64,000 bases of DNA, from NCBI RefSeq assembly GCF_000238375.3, contig NZ_AHBZ03000014.1, forward strand, positions 62,001-126,000, given 5' to 3'. Made by a program: the position numbers and the translations under genes. Below are positions 53,872 to 64,000 of the stretch, piece after piece. The notes beneath the pieces are model-generated. The model was not told the DNA's origin, ran no database searches, and saw only the letters and a list, made by a program, of their open reading frames with translations. Source of the stretch: Pseudoalteromonas citrea (lineage in GTDB: Bacteria; Pseudomonadota; Gammaproteobacteria; Enterobacterales; Alteromonadaceae). Position 1 is the stretch's first letter. Every line of letters begins with the position of its first letter.

Positions 53872-55536
53872 ATGTGTTCAATTTTTGGGGTGTTAGAGCT
53901 AAAGTCTGACCCAGTACAATTACGTAGCCAAGCGATAGAAATGTCAAAGCGACTGCGTCACAGAGGCCCTGACTGGTCTGGAGTATATGCATCTGAAAAA
54001 GCTATTTTAGTGCATGAGCGATTAGCGATTGTTGGCGTATCAAGTGGTGCCCAACCTTTATATAACCCAGAAAAAACCAACATATTAGCCGTTAATGGCG
54101 AAATATATAACCACAAAGAATTAGCACAAAGTCTTACTGTAGATTTTGATTTTCAAACAGAGTCTGATTGTGAAGTTATTCTCGCACTCTACAAGCAAAA
54201 AGGGCCTGAGTTTCTAGATGACTTAAACGGTATTTTTGCCTTCTGTCTCTATGATGAAGAGCAAGATAGCTACTTAATCGGCCGTGACCATATCGGGATC
54301 ATTCCTCTTTATACGGGCCGTGATCAACATGGTAACTTATACGTCGCCAGTGAAATGAAAGCACTCACCCCTATCTGTTCATCTATTGAAGAATTCCCTC
54401 CCGGGCACTACCTGTACTCAAAAGAAGGAACCGTGCGTCAATATTACCAGCGTGACTGGCAATCTTATGACGCGGTAAAAAATAACGCGGCAAAAGCCGA
54501 AGAAGTAAAAGACGCCTTAGAAGCCGCAGTAAAACGCCAACTAATGTGTGATGTACCCTACGGTGTTTTATTATCTGGTGGTTTAGACTCGTCTGTTATT
54601 TCTGCGATCACCCAAAAATTTGCTGCAAAACGCGTTGAAGACAACGATGCATCAGATGCTTGGTGGCCCAAGCTACATTCATTTTCTATCGGACTAGAAG
54701 GCTCTCCTGATTTAGCCGCAGCGCAAGTGGTAGCCGATGAAATTGGCACTGTCCATCACCCAATTATATTTACTGTTCAGCAAGGGGTCGATGCACTAAA
54801 AGAGGTGGTTTATCATCTTGAAACATACGATGTGACAACCATTCGGGCATCAACACCAATGTACCTAATGTCTAGACAAATTAAAGCGATGGGCATTAAG
54901 ATGGTACTCTCTGGTGAAGGGGCTGATGAGTTGTTTGGCGGTTACTTATATTTCCATAAAGCGCCCAACGCCCAAGCGTTTCATGAAGAATTAAATAGGA
55001 AAGTATCAAAATTACACATGTTTGATTGTTTGAGAGCAAACAAGTCTATGGCTGCGTGGGGAGTTGAAGCAAGAGTGCCTTTCTTAGACAAAGAGTTTGT
55101 TGACGTGGCGATGCGCACCAACCCAGACTACAAAATGTGTCAAGAAGGCCGCATAGAAAAACATATAGTGCGTGAAGCATTTGATGGCTATTTACCTGAT
55201 AGCGTGTTGTGGCGCCAAAAAGAGCAGTTCTCTGATGGCGTGGGCTATAGCTGGATTGACTCATTAAAAGAGCATGTTGATAGCCAAGTGTCTGATCAAG
55301 ATTTTGCCAATGCACAATACCGTTTTCCAATCAATACGCCTGATAGTAAAGAAGCTTATTTCTACAGAGAGATCTTTGAAAGCCATTTCCCAGGGGATGC
55401 AGCAGCTACCTGTGTACCCCATGGAAAATCAGTCGCATGTTCAACACCAGAAGCGCTAGCATGGGATGCATCGTTTCAAAACAACGCAGACCCATCAGGC
55501 AGAGCCGCTAATGTTCATAATGAAGCCTATGAGTAA
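53872..55536 (+). CDS. asnB: Asparagine synthase (glutamine-hydrolysing)
   Basis: 554 aa from the ATG at 53872, the length of E. coli AsnB. MCSIFGVLEL puts the amidotransferase Cys2 right after the initiator Met; an upstream in-frame start is rejected because it would bury this Cys. Class II amidotransferase domain 1-205 (RHRGPDWSG, NGEIYNH); synthetase domain after 210 with the PPi loop LLSGGLDSSVI and SGEGADELFGGY. It makes asparagine from aspartate, ATP and glutamine. GAGGT is the ribosome binding site. Confidence 0.97.
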   Translation: MCSIFGVLELKSDPVQLRSQAIEMSKRLRHRGPDWSGVYASEKAILVHERLAIVGVSSGAQPLYNPEKTNILAVNGEIYNHKELAQSLTVDFDFQTESDCEVILALYKQKGPEFLDDLNGIFAFCLYDEEQDSYLIGRDHIGIIPLYTGRDQHGNLYVASEMKALTPICSSIEEFPPGHYLYSKEGTVRQYYQRDWQSYDAVKNNAAKAEEVKDALEAAVKRQLMCDVPYGVLLSGGLDSSVISAITQKFAAKRVEDNDASDAWWPKLHSFSIGLEGSPDLAAAQVVADEIGTVHHPIIFTVQQGVDALKEVVYHLETYDVTTIRASTPMYLMSRQIKAMGIKMVLSGEGADELFGGYLYFHKAPNAQAFHEELNRKVSKLHMFDCLRANKSMAAWGVEARVPFLDKEFVDVAMRTNPDYKMCQEGRIEKHIVREAFDGYLPDSVLWRQKEQFSDGVGYSWIDSLKEHVDSQVSDQDFANAQYRFPINTPDSKEAYFYREIFESHFPGDAAATCVPHGKSVACSTPEALAWDASFQNNADPSGRAANVHNEAYE

Positions 55537-55551
55537 CTCTATTTAAACTGT

Positions 55552-55587
55552 AAATTAAAAAAGGGCTTATGAGCCCTTTTTTAATTT
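55552..55587. terminator. Bidirectional terminator between asnB and pssA
   Basis: AAATTAAAAAAGGGCT (55552-55567), loop TATG, AGCCCTTTTTTAATTT (55572-55587), a perfect 16-bp stem. T-tracts occur on both strands, so it can end asnB and the convergent pssA. Confidence 0.92.
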
Positions 55588-55621
55588 ACGTAAAAACCTT
55601 GCTAAAGCTTTGTATGAGCAA

Positions 55622-56947
55622 TTAAATAAACTTTTTAATAATAAAATCTACTTTGACACGCTTAGCCTGTCCCAAAAGCTTTTTAACTGGTAACGGGTAA
55701 TCACTCAATGATTCGATGTCATCAGGTCCGCTCAGTAAACGACATTTAGCCAGTATTGCCTGCTTTTCTTCCTCAAGTCTCGGTAATATATCTTGCTGTG
55801 GGTCTTCTATTAAAATTCCATTTTCAATATCAAGTCCCCATGCACGCGGGTTTAAATTGTGGCCACTCAATAAGTGAGTATGGTTATCTTTACTGATCCC
55901 TTTTAAATGGAATGAATTAGCACCATCTTTCCACAGATAAACCTTTAAACGACCTGATGCTATGTGACGCTTCTGACTTTTTAGAAACTTCTGTAAAATA
56001 GTTTCGTATAAATACGGTAGCGTACCTATTCGGCTAAAGGGCTGTTCTGGACAAATATAAAAATCATTTGCAGTCTTATCACCAACAATAATGGTGACCT
56101 CTCTGCCTTGTTTTAGTAATCGTCGTAATGAACGCAGTAACGGTGCAGGGAAGTTAAAGTAAGGCGTGTAAAGTACCAGCTCGTGATCTGTTGTATCAAA
56201 TAAGCTTTTTATCAAGCGGTTAAGTTTGTTCGTGCGACGCCCAAAACCAAGAAACGCGCGAACATTGAGACCATCCCTTTCACCTGCTGATGATAAATCA
56301 TACTTGGCTTTTTTAAGCTCTCGCATTAACTTTTTTTGTGCTAACTTGATATCGTTAAACTTAGGTAAGGGGCGTACATCAATTCTAGGGACCCCCTCAC
56401 TGCTGAGTAAGTATTTATTCGTAAAATGACAAAAGCTATCGGCCAATTGACGTTGTTTTAAAACAAAATAACGGTCTAAACGATACTTGTCACCGCTTTG
56501 CAAATATACATCGTTTAAGCTTGCACCACTGTACAAAACCATATCATCAACAACGAAACCCTTCAGATGTAACACACCAAACAACTCTTTCGCCTTCACA
56601 GGTACCCCATAAATGCGAACATTACTTTGATAATCACTCAAAGCTTGGCAATACAGACTGGCATTTCCATCTGATTTTTTTTCTCCAATAAGGCCTCTTT
56701 GAGCTCGATGGAAATCAACTAATACGTTAACTTCCAGGCTGGGATTGGCACACGATGCTTCATGTAACGCGCTTAATACTTCTCTTCCCGCGTCATCATC
56801 TTGCAAATATAATGCGGTAATATAAATACGCTCTTGCGCATTTTTAATAAGCCGTAATAACGTTGCATGGTACTGCTTCGCATCAGTTAAAACCTGAATG
56901 TTTTCAGCCTCAAGTTCAAACCCTGGAGTTTCCTGCCAAAAAACCAT
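55622..56947 (-). CDS. pssA: CDP-diacylglycerol--serine O-phosphatidyltransferase (PssA, phospholipase D type)
   Basis: 441 aa; E. coli PssA has 451. Two HKD motifs are present: His127-Lys129-Asp134 in HLKGFVVDD and His347-Lys349-Asp354 in HLKGISKDNH, followed by SGHNLNPRAWGLDIENG, which is specific for the PssA group. It makes phosphatidylserine, the precursor of phosphatidylethanolamine, at the inner face of the cytoplasmic membrane. The gene stands alone. Confidence 0.95.
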   Translation of the reverse strand: MVFWQETPGFELEAENIQVLTDAKQYHATLLRLIKNAQERIYITALYLQDDDAGREVLSALHEASCANPSLEVNVLVDFHRAQRGLIGEKKSDGNASLYCQALSDYQSNVRIYGVPVKAKELFGVLHLKGFVVDDMVLYSGASLNDVYLQSGDKYRLDRYFVLKQRQLADSFCHFTNKYLLSSEGVPRIDVRPLPKFNDIKLAQKKLMRELKKAKYDLSSAGERDGLNVRAFLGFGRRTNKLNRLIKSLFDTTDHELVLYTPYFNFPAPLLRSLRRLLKQGREVTIIVGDKTANDFYICPEQPFSRIGTLPYLYETILQKFLKSQKRHIASGRLKVYLWKDGANSFHLKGISKDNHTHLLSGHNLNPRAWGLDIENGILIEDPQQDILPRLEEEKQAILAKCRLLSGPDDIESLSDYPLPVKKLLGQAKRVKVDFIIKKFI

Positions 56948-57193
56948 AAATACCTATTAATTTAGAGTTAGTTTTAGTTAACTAACGAAACACAATTCTT
57001 TAAAACATATCAAAAAAAAACTGCTTGGTCATGAATAAGCGTTCATTTTCGTGTCAATGGCATAAAAAACGTTCAAGTACAGTATTTTTGACAACTTTGT
57101 GATTTATCAAAAAATGAAATGTTGAATTTATTTTACATCTTGGTTGAATTTCATAGAATCAACCTCATTCAATCTCAGTATATAACATTTTAG

Positions 57194-58153
<960 letters not shown>

Positions 58154-58162
58154 GCTAAATTA

Positions 58163-58193
58163 AAATGGGGGGACACTCCCCCATTTGATTTTT
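58163..58193 (+). terminator. Terminator after trxB
   Basis: AAATGGGGG (58163-58171) pairs with CCCCCATTT (58178-58186), followed by GATTTTTT. It separates trxB from the aat-bpt pair. Confidence 0.88.
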
Positions 58194-58241
58194 TACACAA
58201 TTGCGTTATTTTACTCCCAATCGAGTTTTAATATTTGCCCT

Positions 58242-58958
58242 ATGACGCAACAAATTACCCACTTATCAAATGATCACTATCAATTTCCGCCCTGTGACCT
58301 TGCGCTGACAAATCCAGATGGCTTGTTAGCCGTTGGAGGGTGTCTGTCTTTAGCTCGACTCAAAAGAGCATACAGTTGTGGCATTTTCCCCTGGTTTAAT
58401 GAGCGAGAACCCATCATGTGGTGGGCCCCCAGTGAGCGTGGCATCGTTGAACTAGACGAATTTCATATCAGTAAGTCACTCAAAAAAGCAATGCGCCGAA
58501 TGCAACCTACAGTGACCGTTAATACCGCGTTTAAGCAAGTCATTAATGCTTGTCGAACGCAACGCATTAATAGTGAAGGTACCTGGATCAACACACAAAT
58601 GCTCGATGCGTATTATGCAGCACATGAAGCTGGTTTTGCCCATAGCTTAGAGCTCTGGCATGAAGAACAGCTGATCGGCGGATTGTACGGCATCATGCAA
58701 TCAGGCATTTTTTGCGGTGAATCTATGTTTTTTAACCAACCGAATGCGTCTAAATTAGCCATGTGGGCACTCGTCAACTGGCTGAAAAAACACAATGCTC
58801 ATTTTATCGATTGTCAGCTAGAAAACCCTTATTTGACCACGCTCGGCGCAAAAGTTATTCCTCGAGAGGATTTTTTGACTAGACTTAACAAAGCGAACGA
58901 ATTCGAAATCCCAGCCGATATGTGGCTAGCTCAAACCTTGGAAAACATTTATGACTGA
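58242..58958 (+). CDS. aat: Leucyl/phenylalanyl-tRNA--protein transferase
   Basis: 238 aa from the ATG at 58242 (E. coli Aat 234); in-frame codons upstream overlap the trxB terminator. Motifs: FPPCDLALTNPDGLLAVGG, YSCGIFPWFNEREPIMWWAPSERGI, GGLYGIMQSGIFCGESMFF and HFIDCQLENPYLTTLGA. It attaches Leu or Phe to N-terminal Arg/Lys, forming N-degrons. It overlaps bpt by 8 nt; ClpS and ClpA, which read and unfold such substrates, are encoded 1-4 kb away. Confidence 0.96.
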   Translation: MTQQITHLSNDHYQFPPCDLALTNPDGLLAVGGCLSLARLKRAYSCGIFPWFNEREPIMWWAPSERGIVELDEFHISKSLKKAMRRMQPTVTVNTAFKQVINACRTQRINSEGTWINTQMLDAYYAAHEAGFAHSLELWHEEQLIGGLYGIMQSGIFCGESMFFNQPNASKLAMWALVNWLKKHNAHFIDCQLENPYLTTLGAKVIPREDFLTRLNKANEFEIPADMWLAQTLENIYD

Positions 58959-59676
58959 ACACTTTCCATCAAAAATTGGTTTAAGTCAGCAGTTCAGTTG
59001 CAGCTATCTGCCTGAACAACAAGAGCAATTACTGGTTATCTTAGATCATAATTGTTACTCTCCAGAGCGTTTCGAAGGGTTATTAGAGCTTGGTTTTAGA
59101 CGAAGCGGCGATCAAATTTATCGACCCCATTGTCCAGCATGCAATGCATGTCAGTCGTTACGCCTACCTGTGGGGCAGTTTAATGCCTCCAAGTCACAAA
59201 AACGGAAATGGAATAAGCTCTCTGATGAGTTTCGTATTGAGATAAACCAACAAGAACAACCAAATTATTACACTTTATATGAAAAGTACATTTCCCTACG
59301 CCATCAAGATGGCAGTATGTATCCGCCAAATCACCTCCAGTATGAAAGCTTTTTGTTCTGTCAATGGCTGCCTATTACCTTCATTGAACTGTGGCATTTA
59401 GATAAATTGATCGCAGTTGCAGTGACCGATACCATGCCTAACTCACTGTCCGCGATATACACCTTTTTCGACCCTGATTATGAGCAATATAGTCTCGGCA
59501 CCATCATGATCCTTGCACAAATAAACTATGCACGAGACACACAACGTCAACATCTATATTTAGGCTACCAAATCGACAGCTGTAAAAAAATGCGTTATAA
59601 ATCGCACTACAAACCCGCCCAGCGTTTTGTAAATGATATTTGGGTGAATAGCGATACAAGCCAAAAAAGCACCTAG
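58951..59676 (+). CDS. bpt: Aspartate/glutamate leucyltransferase
   Basis: 241 aa. Arginyltransferase-like fold with YLPEQQEQLLVI, LLELGFRRSGDQIYRPHCPACNACQSLRLPV (CPAC..C cysteines), SLRHQDGSMYPPN and the C-terminal LGYQIDSCKKMRYKSHYKPAQRF. Bpt-type enzymes add Leu to N-terminal Asp/Glu, making them ClpS substrates. It follows aat with an 8-nt overlap, the usual order. Confidence 0.94.
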   Translation: MTEHFPSKIGLSQQFSCSYLPEQQEQLLVILDHNCYSPERFEGLLELGFRRSGDQIYRPHCPACNACQSLRLPVGQFNASKSQKRKWNKLSDEFRIEINQQEQPNYYTLYEKYISLRHQDGSMYPPNHLQYESFLFCQWLPITFIELWHLDKLIAVAVTDTMPNSLSAIYTFFDPDYEQYSLGTIMILAQINYARDTQRQHLYLGYQIDSCKKMRYKSHYKPAQRFVNDIWVNSDTSQKST

Positions 59677-59767
59677 CAGTCTATAAGTACATTATCGTAA
59701 TTTGCTAAAATTCGTACCAAAAAAGTACTTTTATCACTGTTCTTGAATATATCGGCTAATAAAATAA

Positions 59768-60073
<306 letters not shown>

Positions 60074-60088
60074 TCGAACCGTGTAGAA

Positions 60089-60188
60089 CTGTTCTTGGAA
60101 CAGGTTGTAATACGTCGCTCTTGGACGTGTTTCATAAACCTAACCATTGGTTATTGTAAAAGTCTACAGAGCTGGGTTATATGACCCA
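60089..60188 (+). other. Four consecutive small hairpins in the infA 3' region
   Basis: CTGTTC/GAACAG (60089-60094/60098-60103), ACGTC/GACGT (60112-60116/60124-60128), TAACC/GGTTA (60141-60145/60149-60153) and TGGGT/ACCCA (60173-60177/60184-60188) lie in order between the infA stop and a terminator. No open frame explains them. They could be a structured 3' UTR or a small RNA. Confidence 0.5.
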
Positions 60189-60193
60189 AAAAC

Positions 60194-60220
60194 AAAAAGC
60201 CTAGCATTGCTAGGCTTTTT
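60194..60220. terminator. Bidirectional terminator between infA and clpA
   Basis: AAAAAGCCTAGC (60194-60205) pairs with GCTAGGCTTTTT (60209-60220), 3-nt loop, with T-runs on both strands. It serves infA and the convergent clpA. Confidence 0.92.
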
Positions 60221-60240
60221 GACGTTTACTACTTTAACAT

Positions 60241-62508
60241 TTACGCAGAGACTAAGGACGATTCATAAGTAAATGCAATTTTATTGTCTTTGATACTCAC
60301 TTTCACTGAACCACCGTCCACCAGCTCACCAAATAAAATTTCATTGGCTAGTGGCTTCTTAAGCTGCTCTTGAATAACACGCGCCATAGGACGTGCACCC
60401 ATTGCTTTATCGTATCCCAGTTCAGCCAACCACGAGCGTGCTGCTGAGGTAAGCTCTAAATTAACTGACTTACGGTCAAGCTGAGCCTGTAACTCAACAA
60501 TAAACTTATCTACCACCTGTAGAGTGACTTCTTTATCTAGGTGGTTAAACCAAATAATATTGTCTAAACGGTTTCTAAACTCAGGCGTAAAAACTTTATT
60601 TATTTCAGACAATGCATCATGAGAATGATCTTGCTCTTGGAAACCAATAGATTGTCTTACTGTCTCCTGAACACCCGCATTTGTCGTCATCACTAAAACC
60701 ACGTTTCTAAAATCCGCTTTGCGGCCATTATTATCCGTTAACGTACCGTGATCCATCACTTGTAGCAGTATGTTGTAGATATCCGGGTGCGCTTTTTCAA
60801 TCTCATCCAGTAAAACCACTGAATGCGGATGTTTGATCACAGCATCGGTCAACAGACCACCTTGCTCATAACCCACATAACCAGGAGGCGCACCAATCAA
60901 TCGGCTCACAGCATGGCGCTCAGAGTACTCAGACATATCAAAACGTATAAACTCTACGCCCATACATTTACCAAGCTGTTTTGTTACCTCTGTTTTACCC
61001 ACACCCGTAGGCCCTGCAAATAAGAAAGACCCGATTGGCTTATCTTCATTTGCCAGCCCTGAACGAGACAATCGAATTGCTGAAGTTAACGCGTCAATTG
61101 ACTGATCTTGTCCAAATACCAACATTTTTAAATTACGGTCTAAGTTTTTCAGAGTGTCTTTGTCACTAGAGGAAACACTTTGCTGTGGGATCCTCGCAAT
61201 TTTTGACACAATCATTTCAATATCTGATACGCCAATGGTTTTCTTACGGCGAGATACCGGTAATAATCGCTGATTTGCGCCCGCTTCATCAATAACATCA
61301 ATGGCCTTGTCCGGTAACTGACGCTCGTTAATATATTTAGCGCTTAGTTCAGCGGCAGCTCGCAATGCCTTTTGTGTGTAACGAATGCCATGATGCTCTT
61401 CATACCGCTCTTTTAAGCCATAAAGGATCTTGGTTGTATCTGCAACGCTTGGTTCAACAACATCAATTTTTTGGAAACGACGCACTAACGCTCTGTCTTT
61501 TTCAAAAATATTCTTAAATTCGTTGTAAGTCGTCGAGCCCATACAACGCAGCTGACCGCTAGACAATAGGGGTTTTATGAGATTTGAGGCATCCATAACT
61601 CCGCCAGATGCGGCACCGGCACCTATTATTGTATGAATCTCATCAATGAATAAAATAGCATGCGGTTTTGCTTGTAGTTCTTTAAGTAACGCTTTAAAAC
61701 GTTTTTCAAAATCACCACGGTATTTAGTACCCGCTAAAAGCGCTCCCATATCTAAAGAATAAACCACCGCATCTTCGATAACATCGGGCACTTGGTTGTT
61801 CACAATGCGATATGCTAACCCCTCTGCGATGGCTGTTTTACCAACGCCTGCTTCACCCACTAACAAAGGATTATTTTTCTTTCTACGACACAGCACCTGA
61901 ACCGTGCGTTCAACTTCTTCATCACGGCCAATTAATGGATCGATTTGTCCAGCTTGCGCCATCACATTTAAGTTTGAAGTAAAATTTTCAAGCTTAGATT
62001 TTTCTTCATTTTGAATATCATTAGGCTCATCGTTCATCTCTTCATGATCATCATTTTCTGAATCATCATCATCCGATTTCGCAATACCATGAGAAATAAA
62101 ATTAACGATATCGAGGCGACTGACATCACTCTTTTTCAATAAATAAACAGCCTGACTTTCTTGTTCTGAAAAAATAGCAACCAGCACATTTACACCCGTT
62201 ACTTCACTGCGCCCTGATGATTGCACATGAAACACTGCGCGTTGTAAAACACGCTGAAAGCCAAGTGTAGGCTGGGTTTCTCTGTCTTCTTCTAAATCGG
62301 GTAAGACCGGCGTAGTCTCATCAATAAACTCTGAAAGCTCACGCTTTAGTGTCTCTGTATTTACGCCACAGGCGCCTAACGCTTCTCCTGCTGACGGGTT
62401 ATCTATTAACGCCAGAAGCAAGTGCTCTACCGTCATAAATTCATGACGACGAGTACGCGCTTCTCGAAACGCGGCGTTTAAGGTAATTTCTAGATCTTTG
62501 TTTAGCAT
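60241..62508 (-). CDS. clpA: ClpA, ATP-binding unfoldase of the ClpAP protease
   Basis: 755 aa from the ATG at 62508 (a TTG 6 nt upstream is less likely). N-domain 1-140 (ClpS-binding repeats), an acidic linker ([19 protein letters not shown], about 147-165), AAA-1 with GEAGVGKTA and AAA-2 with GPTGVGKTE. The ClpP-binding loop appears as IGF in RQSIGFQEQ, compared with IGL in E. coli ClpA. It unfolds substrates and feeds them to ClpP, not encoded here. clpS lies 29 nt upstream on the same strand. Confidence 0.97.
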   Translation of the reverse strand: MLNKDLEITLNAAFREARTRRHEFMTVEHLLLALIDNPSAGEALGACGVNTETLKRELSEFIDETTPVLPDLEEDRETQPTLGFQRVLQRAVFHVQSSGRSEVTGVNVLVAIFSEQESQAVYLLKKSDVSRLDIVNFISHGIAKSDDDDSENDDHEEMNDEPNDIQNEEKSKLENFTSNLNVMAQAGQIDPLIGRDEEVERTVQVLCRRKKNNPLLVGEAGVGKTAIAEGLAYRIVNNQVPDVIEDAVVYSLDMGALLAGTKYRGDFEKRFKALLKELQAKPHAILFIDEIHTIIGAGAASGGVMDASNLIKPLLSSGQLRCMGSTTYNEFKNIFEKDRALVRRFQKIDVVEPSVADTTKILYGLKERYEEHHGIRYTQKALRAAAELSAKYINERQLPDKAIDVIDEAGANQRLLPVSRRKKTIGVSDIEMIVSKIARIPQQSVSSSDKDTLKNLDRNLKMLVFGQDQSIDALTSAIRLSRSGLANEDKPIGSFLFAGPTGVGKTEVTKQLGKCMGVEFIRFDMSEYSERHAVSRLIGAPPGYVGYEQGGLLTDAVIKHPHSVVLLDEIEKAHPDIYNILLQVMDHGTLTDNNGRKADFRNVVLVMTTNAGVQETVRQSIGFQEQDHSHDALSEINKVFTPEFRNRLDNIIWFNHLDKEVTLQVVDKFIVELQAQLDRKSVNLELTSAARSWLAELGYDKAMGARPMARVIQEQLKKPLANEILFGELVDGGSVKVSIKDNKIAFTYESSLVSA

Positions 62509-62537
62509 TGGCAACCCCCAAACGAGAATTAAAAAGG

Positions 62538-62855
62538 TTATTCTTGCTCACAACTACATAGCAACGGATGCTCATTGTCGCGGGCATAACGATTGACCTG
62601 CTCAGCTTTAGTGTGCGCTATATCGGCAGGATATATTCCACATACAGCCTTCCCTTCGTGATGTATTTTAAGCATCACATCAGTTGCTCTTTCGCTATCC
62701 ATATTAAAAAACGTCATTAAAATTTCAATTACAAAATCCATCGGAGTGTAATCGTCATTATTTACAACGACCTTGTACTTACGTGGAGGGCTAAGCTTTT
62801 GCTTTTCACTTTCACGTACCGTGTCTATAACACCTGAATCTTTTGTCCCACTCAT
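62538..62855 (-). CDS. clpS: ClpS, N-degron adaptor of ClpAP
   Basis: 105 aa, normal length. The conserved core [62 protein letters not shown] includes the Asn-Asp-Asp-Tyr-Thr-Pro-Met motif of the binding pocket and the His of IHHEG. It delivers proteins with N-terminal Leu, Phe, Trp or Tyr (some created by Aat and Bpt encoded nearby) to ClpA. Divergent from cspD over 205 bp. Confidence 0.97.
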   Translation of the reverse strand: MSGTKDSGVIDTVRESEKQKLSPPRKYKVVVNNDDYTPMDFVIEILMTFFNMDSERATDVMLKIHHEGKAVCGIYPADIAHTKAEQVNRYARDNEHPLLCSCEQE

Positions 62856-63060
62856 AATTAAATATAGTCTTGTCTTGGTAACTCAAGCAAACTTGAATTA
62901 AAAAATAAATAAAATGTTAAAAAAAAGAGTAAATAACTTGACTGACTGCTTATATAAACTACAGTCCTATTAGATTGCTCTATATGGGCAGTCTAGCAAA
63001 TTATAAAGTTTAGATTAACTAATTAACTAGATTTAGTCACTTATAGAAGGATGTAGAAGT

Positions 63061-63279
63061 ATGGCTTGCGGAAAAGTCAAGTGGTTCAACAACGCCAAAG
63101 GGTTTGGTTTCATCGTAGAAGACGGCAGTGAGGAAGATATCTTCGCCCATTACTCAACGATTGTAATGGATGGATACAAAACACTTAAAGCTGGTCAAGG
63201 TGTAACATTCGAGCTGCAAGAAGGCCCGAAAGGGTTACACGCTACAAATATCGCGCCCAGCGGTGAGCTGTTAGTGTAA
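63061..63279 (+). CDS. cspD: Cold shock-like protein CspD
   Basis: 72 aa. OB-fold with RNP1 KGFGFI and RNP2 IFAHY; CGKVKWFNNAKGFGFIVEDGSEEDIFAHYSTIVMDGYKTLKAGQ matches CspD, and the Tyr of AHYS distinguishes it from CspA proteins. CspD binds single-stranded DNA and inhibits replication in stationary phase in E. coli. The cspD-clpS divergent arrangement is conserved in gammaproteobacteria. GAAGGATGTAGAAGT precedes the ATG. Confidence 0.95.
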   Translation: MACGKVKWFNNAKGFGFIVEDGSEEDIFAHYSTIVMDGYKTLKAGQGVTFELQEGPKGLHATNIAPSGELLV

Positions 63280-63297
63280 AGCAGTGATGACTATTCA

Positions 63298-63323
63298 AAG
63301 CGAGTCGCATTTGCTACTCGCTT
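63298..63323 (+). terminator. Hairpin after cspD
   Basis: AAGCGAGT (63298-63305) pairs with ACTCGCTT (63316-63323), 10-nt loop, followed by CATTCCTATTT. Weak T content, so a moderate terminator candidate. Confidence 0.6.
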
Positions 63324-63529
63324 CATTCCTATTTCCCCTTATATTTTTTCATTCTTTAACTTTAATTTTTTGAATTAGCCCCAATATGTAATGATTGATA
63401 CAATTGCTACGTCTATTAGGTAGGTTAGATATTATTATTTACGATTAGTAAAAATATCTAACAAACTTGCTATACCCTATTGCCTTAGGCAACATAGCGT
63501 TCCCTTTGCATTGTTGAATGGCTTTTTAG

Positions 63530-64000
<471 letters not shown>

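Noticed and set aside
60074-60240. tRNA gene after infA (serW in enterics)
   Set aside because: No cloverleaf, no TTCGA-type T arm and no CCA-like end could be built from the sequence.

Overview
The window is a compact, moderately AT-rich stretch of a marine gammaproteobacterial chromosome. It most resembles Alteromonadales of the Pseudoalteromonas type. This rests on clpS-clpA divergent from cspD next to a monomeric NADP isocitrate dehydrogenase, a LiuR-type MerR gene heading a full leucine-degradation operon, and several exported peptidases. Species assignment is inference; no rRNA, tRNA, IS element, phage gene or CRISPR array was seen.

Layout. 1-3826: a partial secreted alpha/beta hydrolase, a 17.6-copy octanucleotide tandem repeat, a CspA-type gene and an exported S8 peptidase. 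4296-9234: an accessory-looking cassette, divergent from the S8 gene. It encodes a 1194-aa protein joining a Lon-like Ser/Lys protease domain, a STAND P-loop NTPase, one membrane segment and TPR-like repeats, then a sigma-70-like protein and an unknown 186-aa protein. I regard it as the best candidate for an undescribed system. 9312-13459: S9 peptidase, SNF-type Na+ symporter, YciI. 13550-16215: PepSY protein, PhoP/PhoQ-like two-component pair and a small LprI-like secreted protein. 16209-20644: AI-2E/PerM transporter, YfcH-like epimerase, an orphan exported protein, and a TetR/HPP divergon with a near-perfect operator. 20702-24060: a desaturase/ferredoxin-reductase operon with two FabR-like boxes, and a LysR regulator. 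24159-28388: rimK, an M14-type deacylase, a RimB-like retropepsin, MscS and ZntB.

28449-29967: an orphan protein and a GNAT enzyme. 30071-46369: branched-chain amino acid catabolism. The minus-strand arm (thiolase, mmsA, acyl-CoA dehydrogenase, two hydratase-family enzymes, mmsB, SDR) suits valine/isoleucine breakdown. The plus-strand arm (liuR, liuABCDE, scoAB) takes isovaleryl-CoA to acetoacetate and acetyl-CoA. MerR-type palindromes lie between the arms. 46473-49543: a periplasmic MsrA-thioredoxin-MsrB fusion and an exported M17 leucyl aminopeptidase. 49681-53662: a pyroglutamate operon (pxpB, pxpC, DUF969, DUF979, pcp) without pxpA. 53872-56947: asnB and pssA. 57203-60073: trxB, aat, bpt, infA. 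The aat/bpt pair (N-degron tagging) lies close to clpS/clpA (N-degron recognition and unfolding). The window ends inside icd.

Many start codons were moved inward from the longest possible reading frame, to the Met preceded by a Shine-Dalgarno sequence or beginning the signal peptide or conserved domain.
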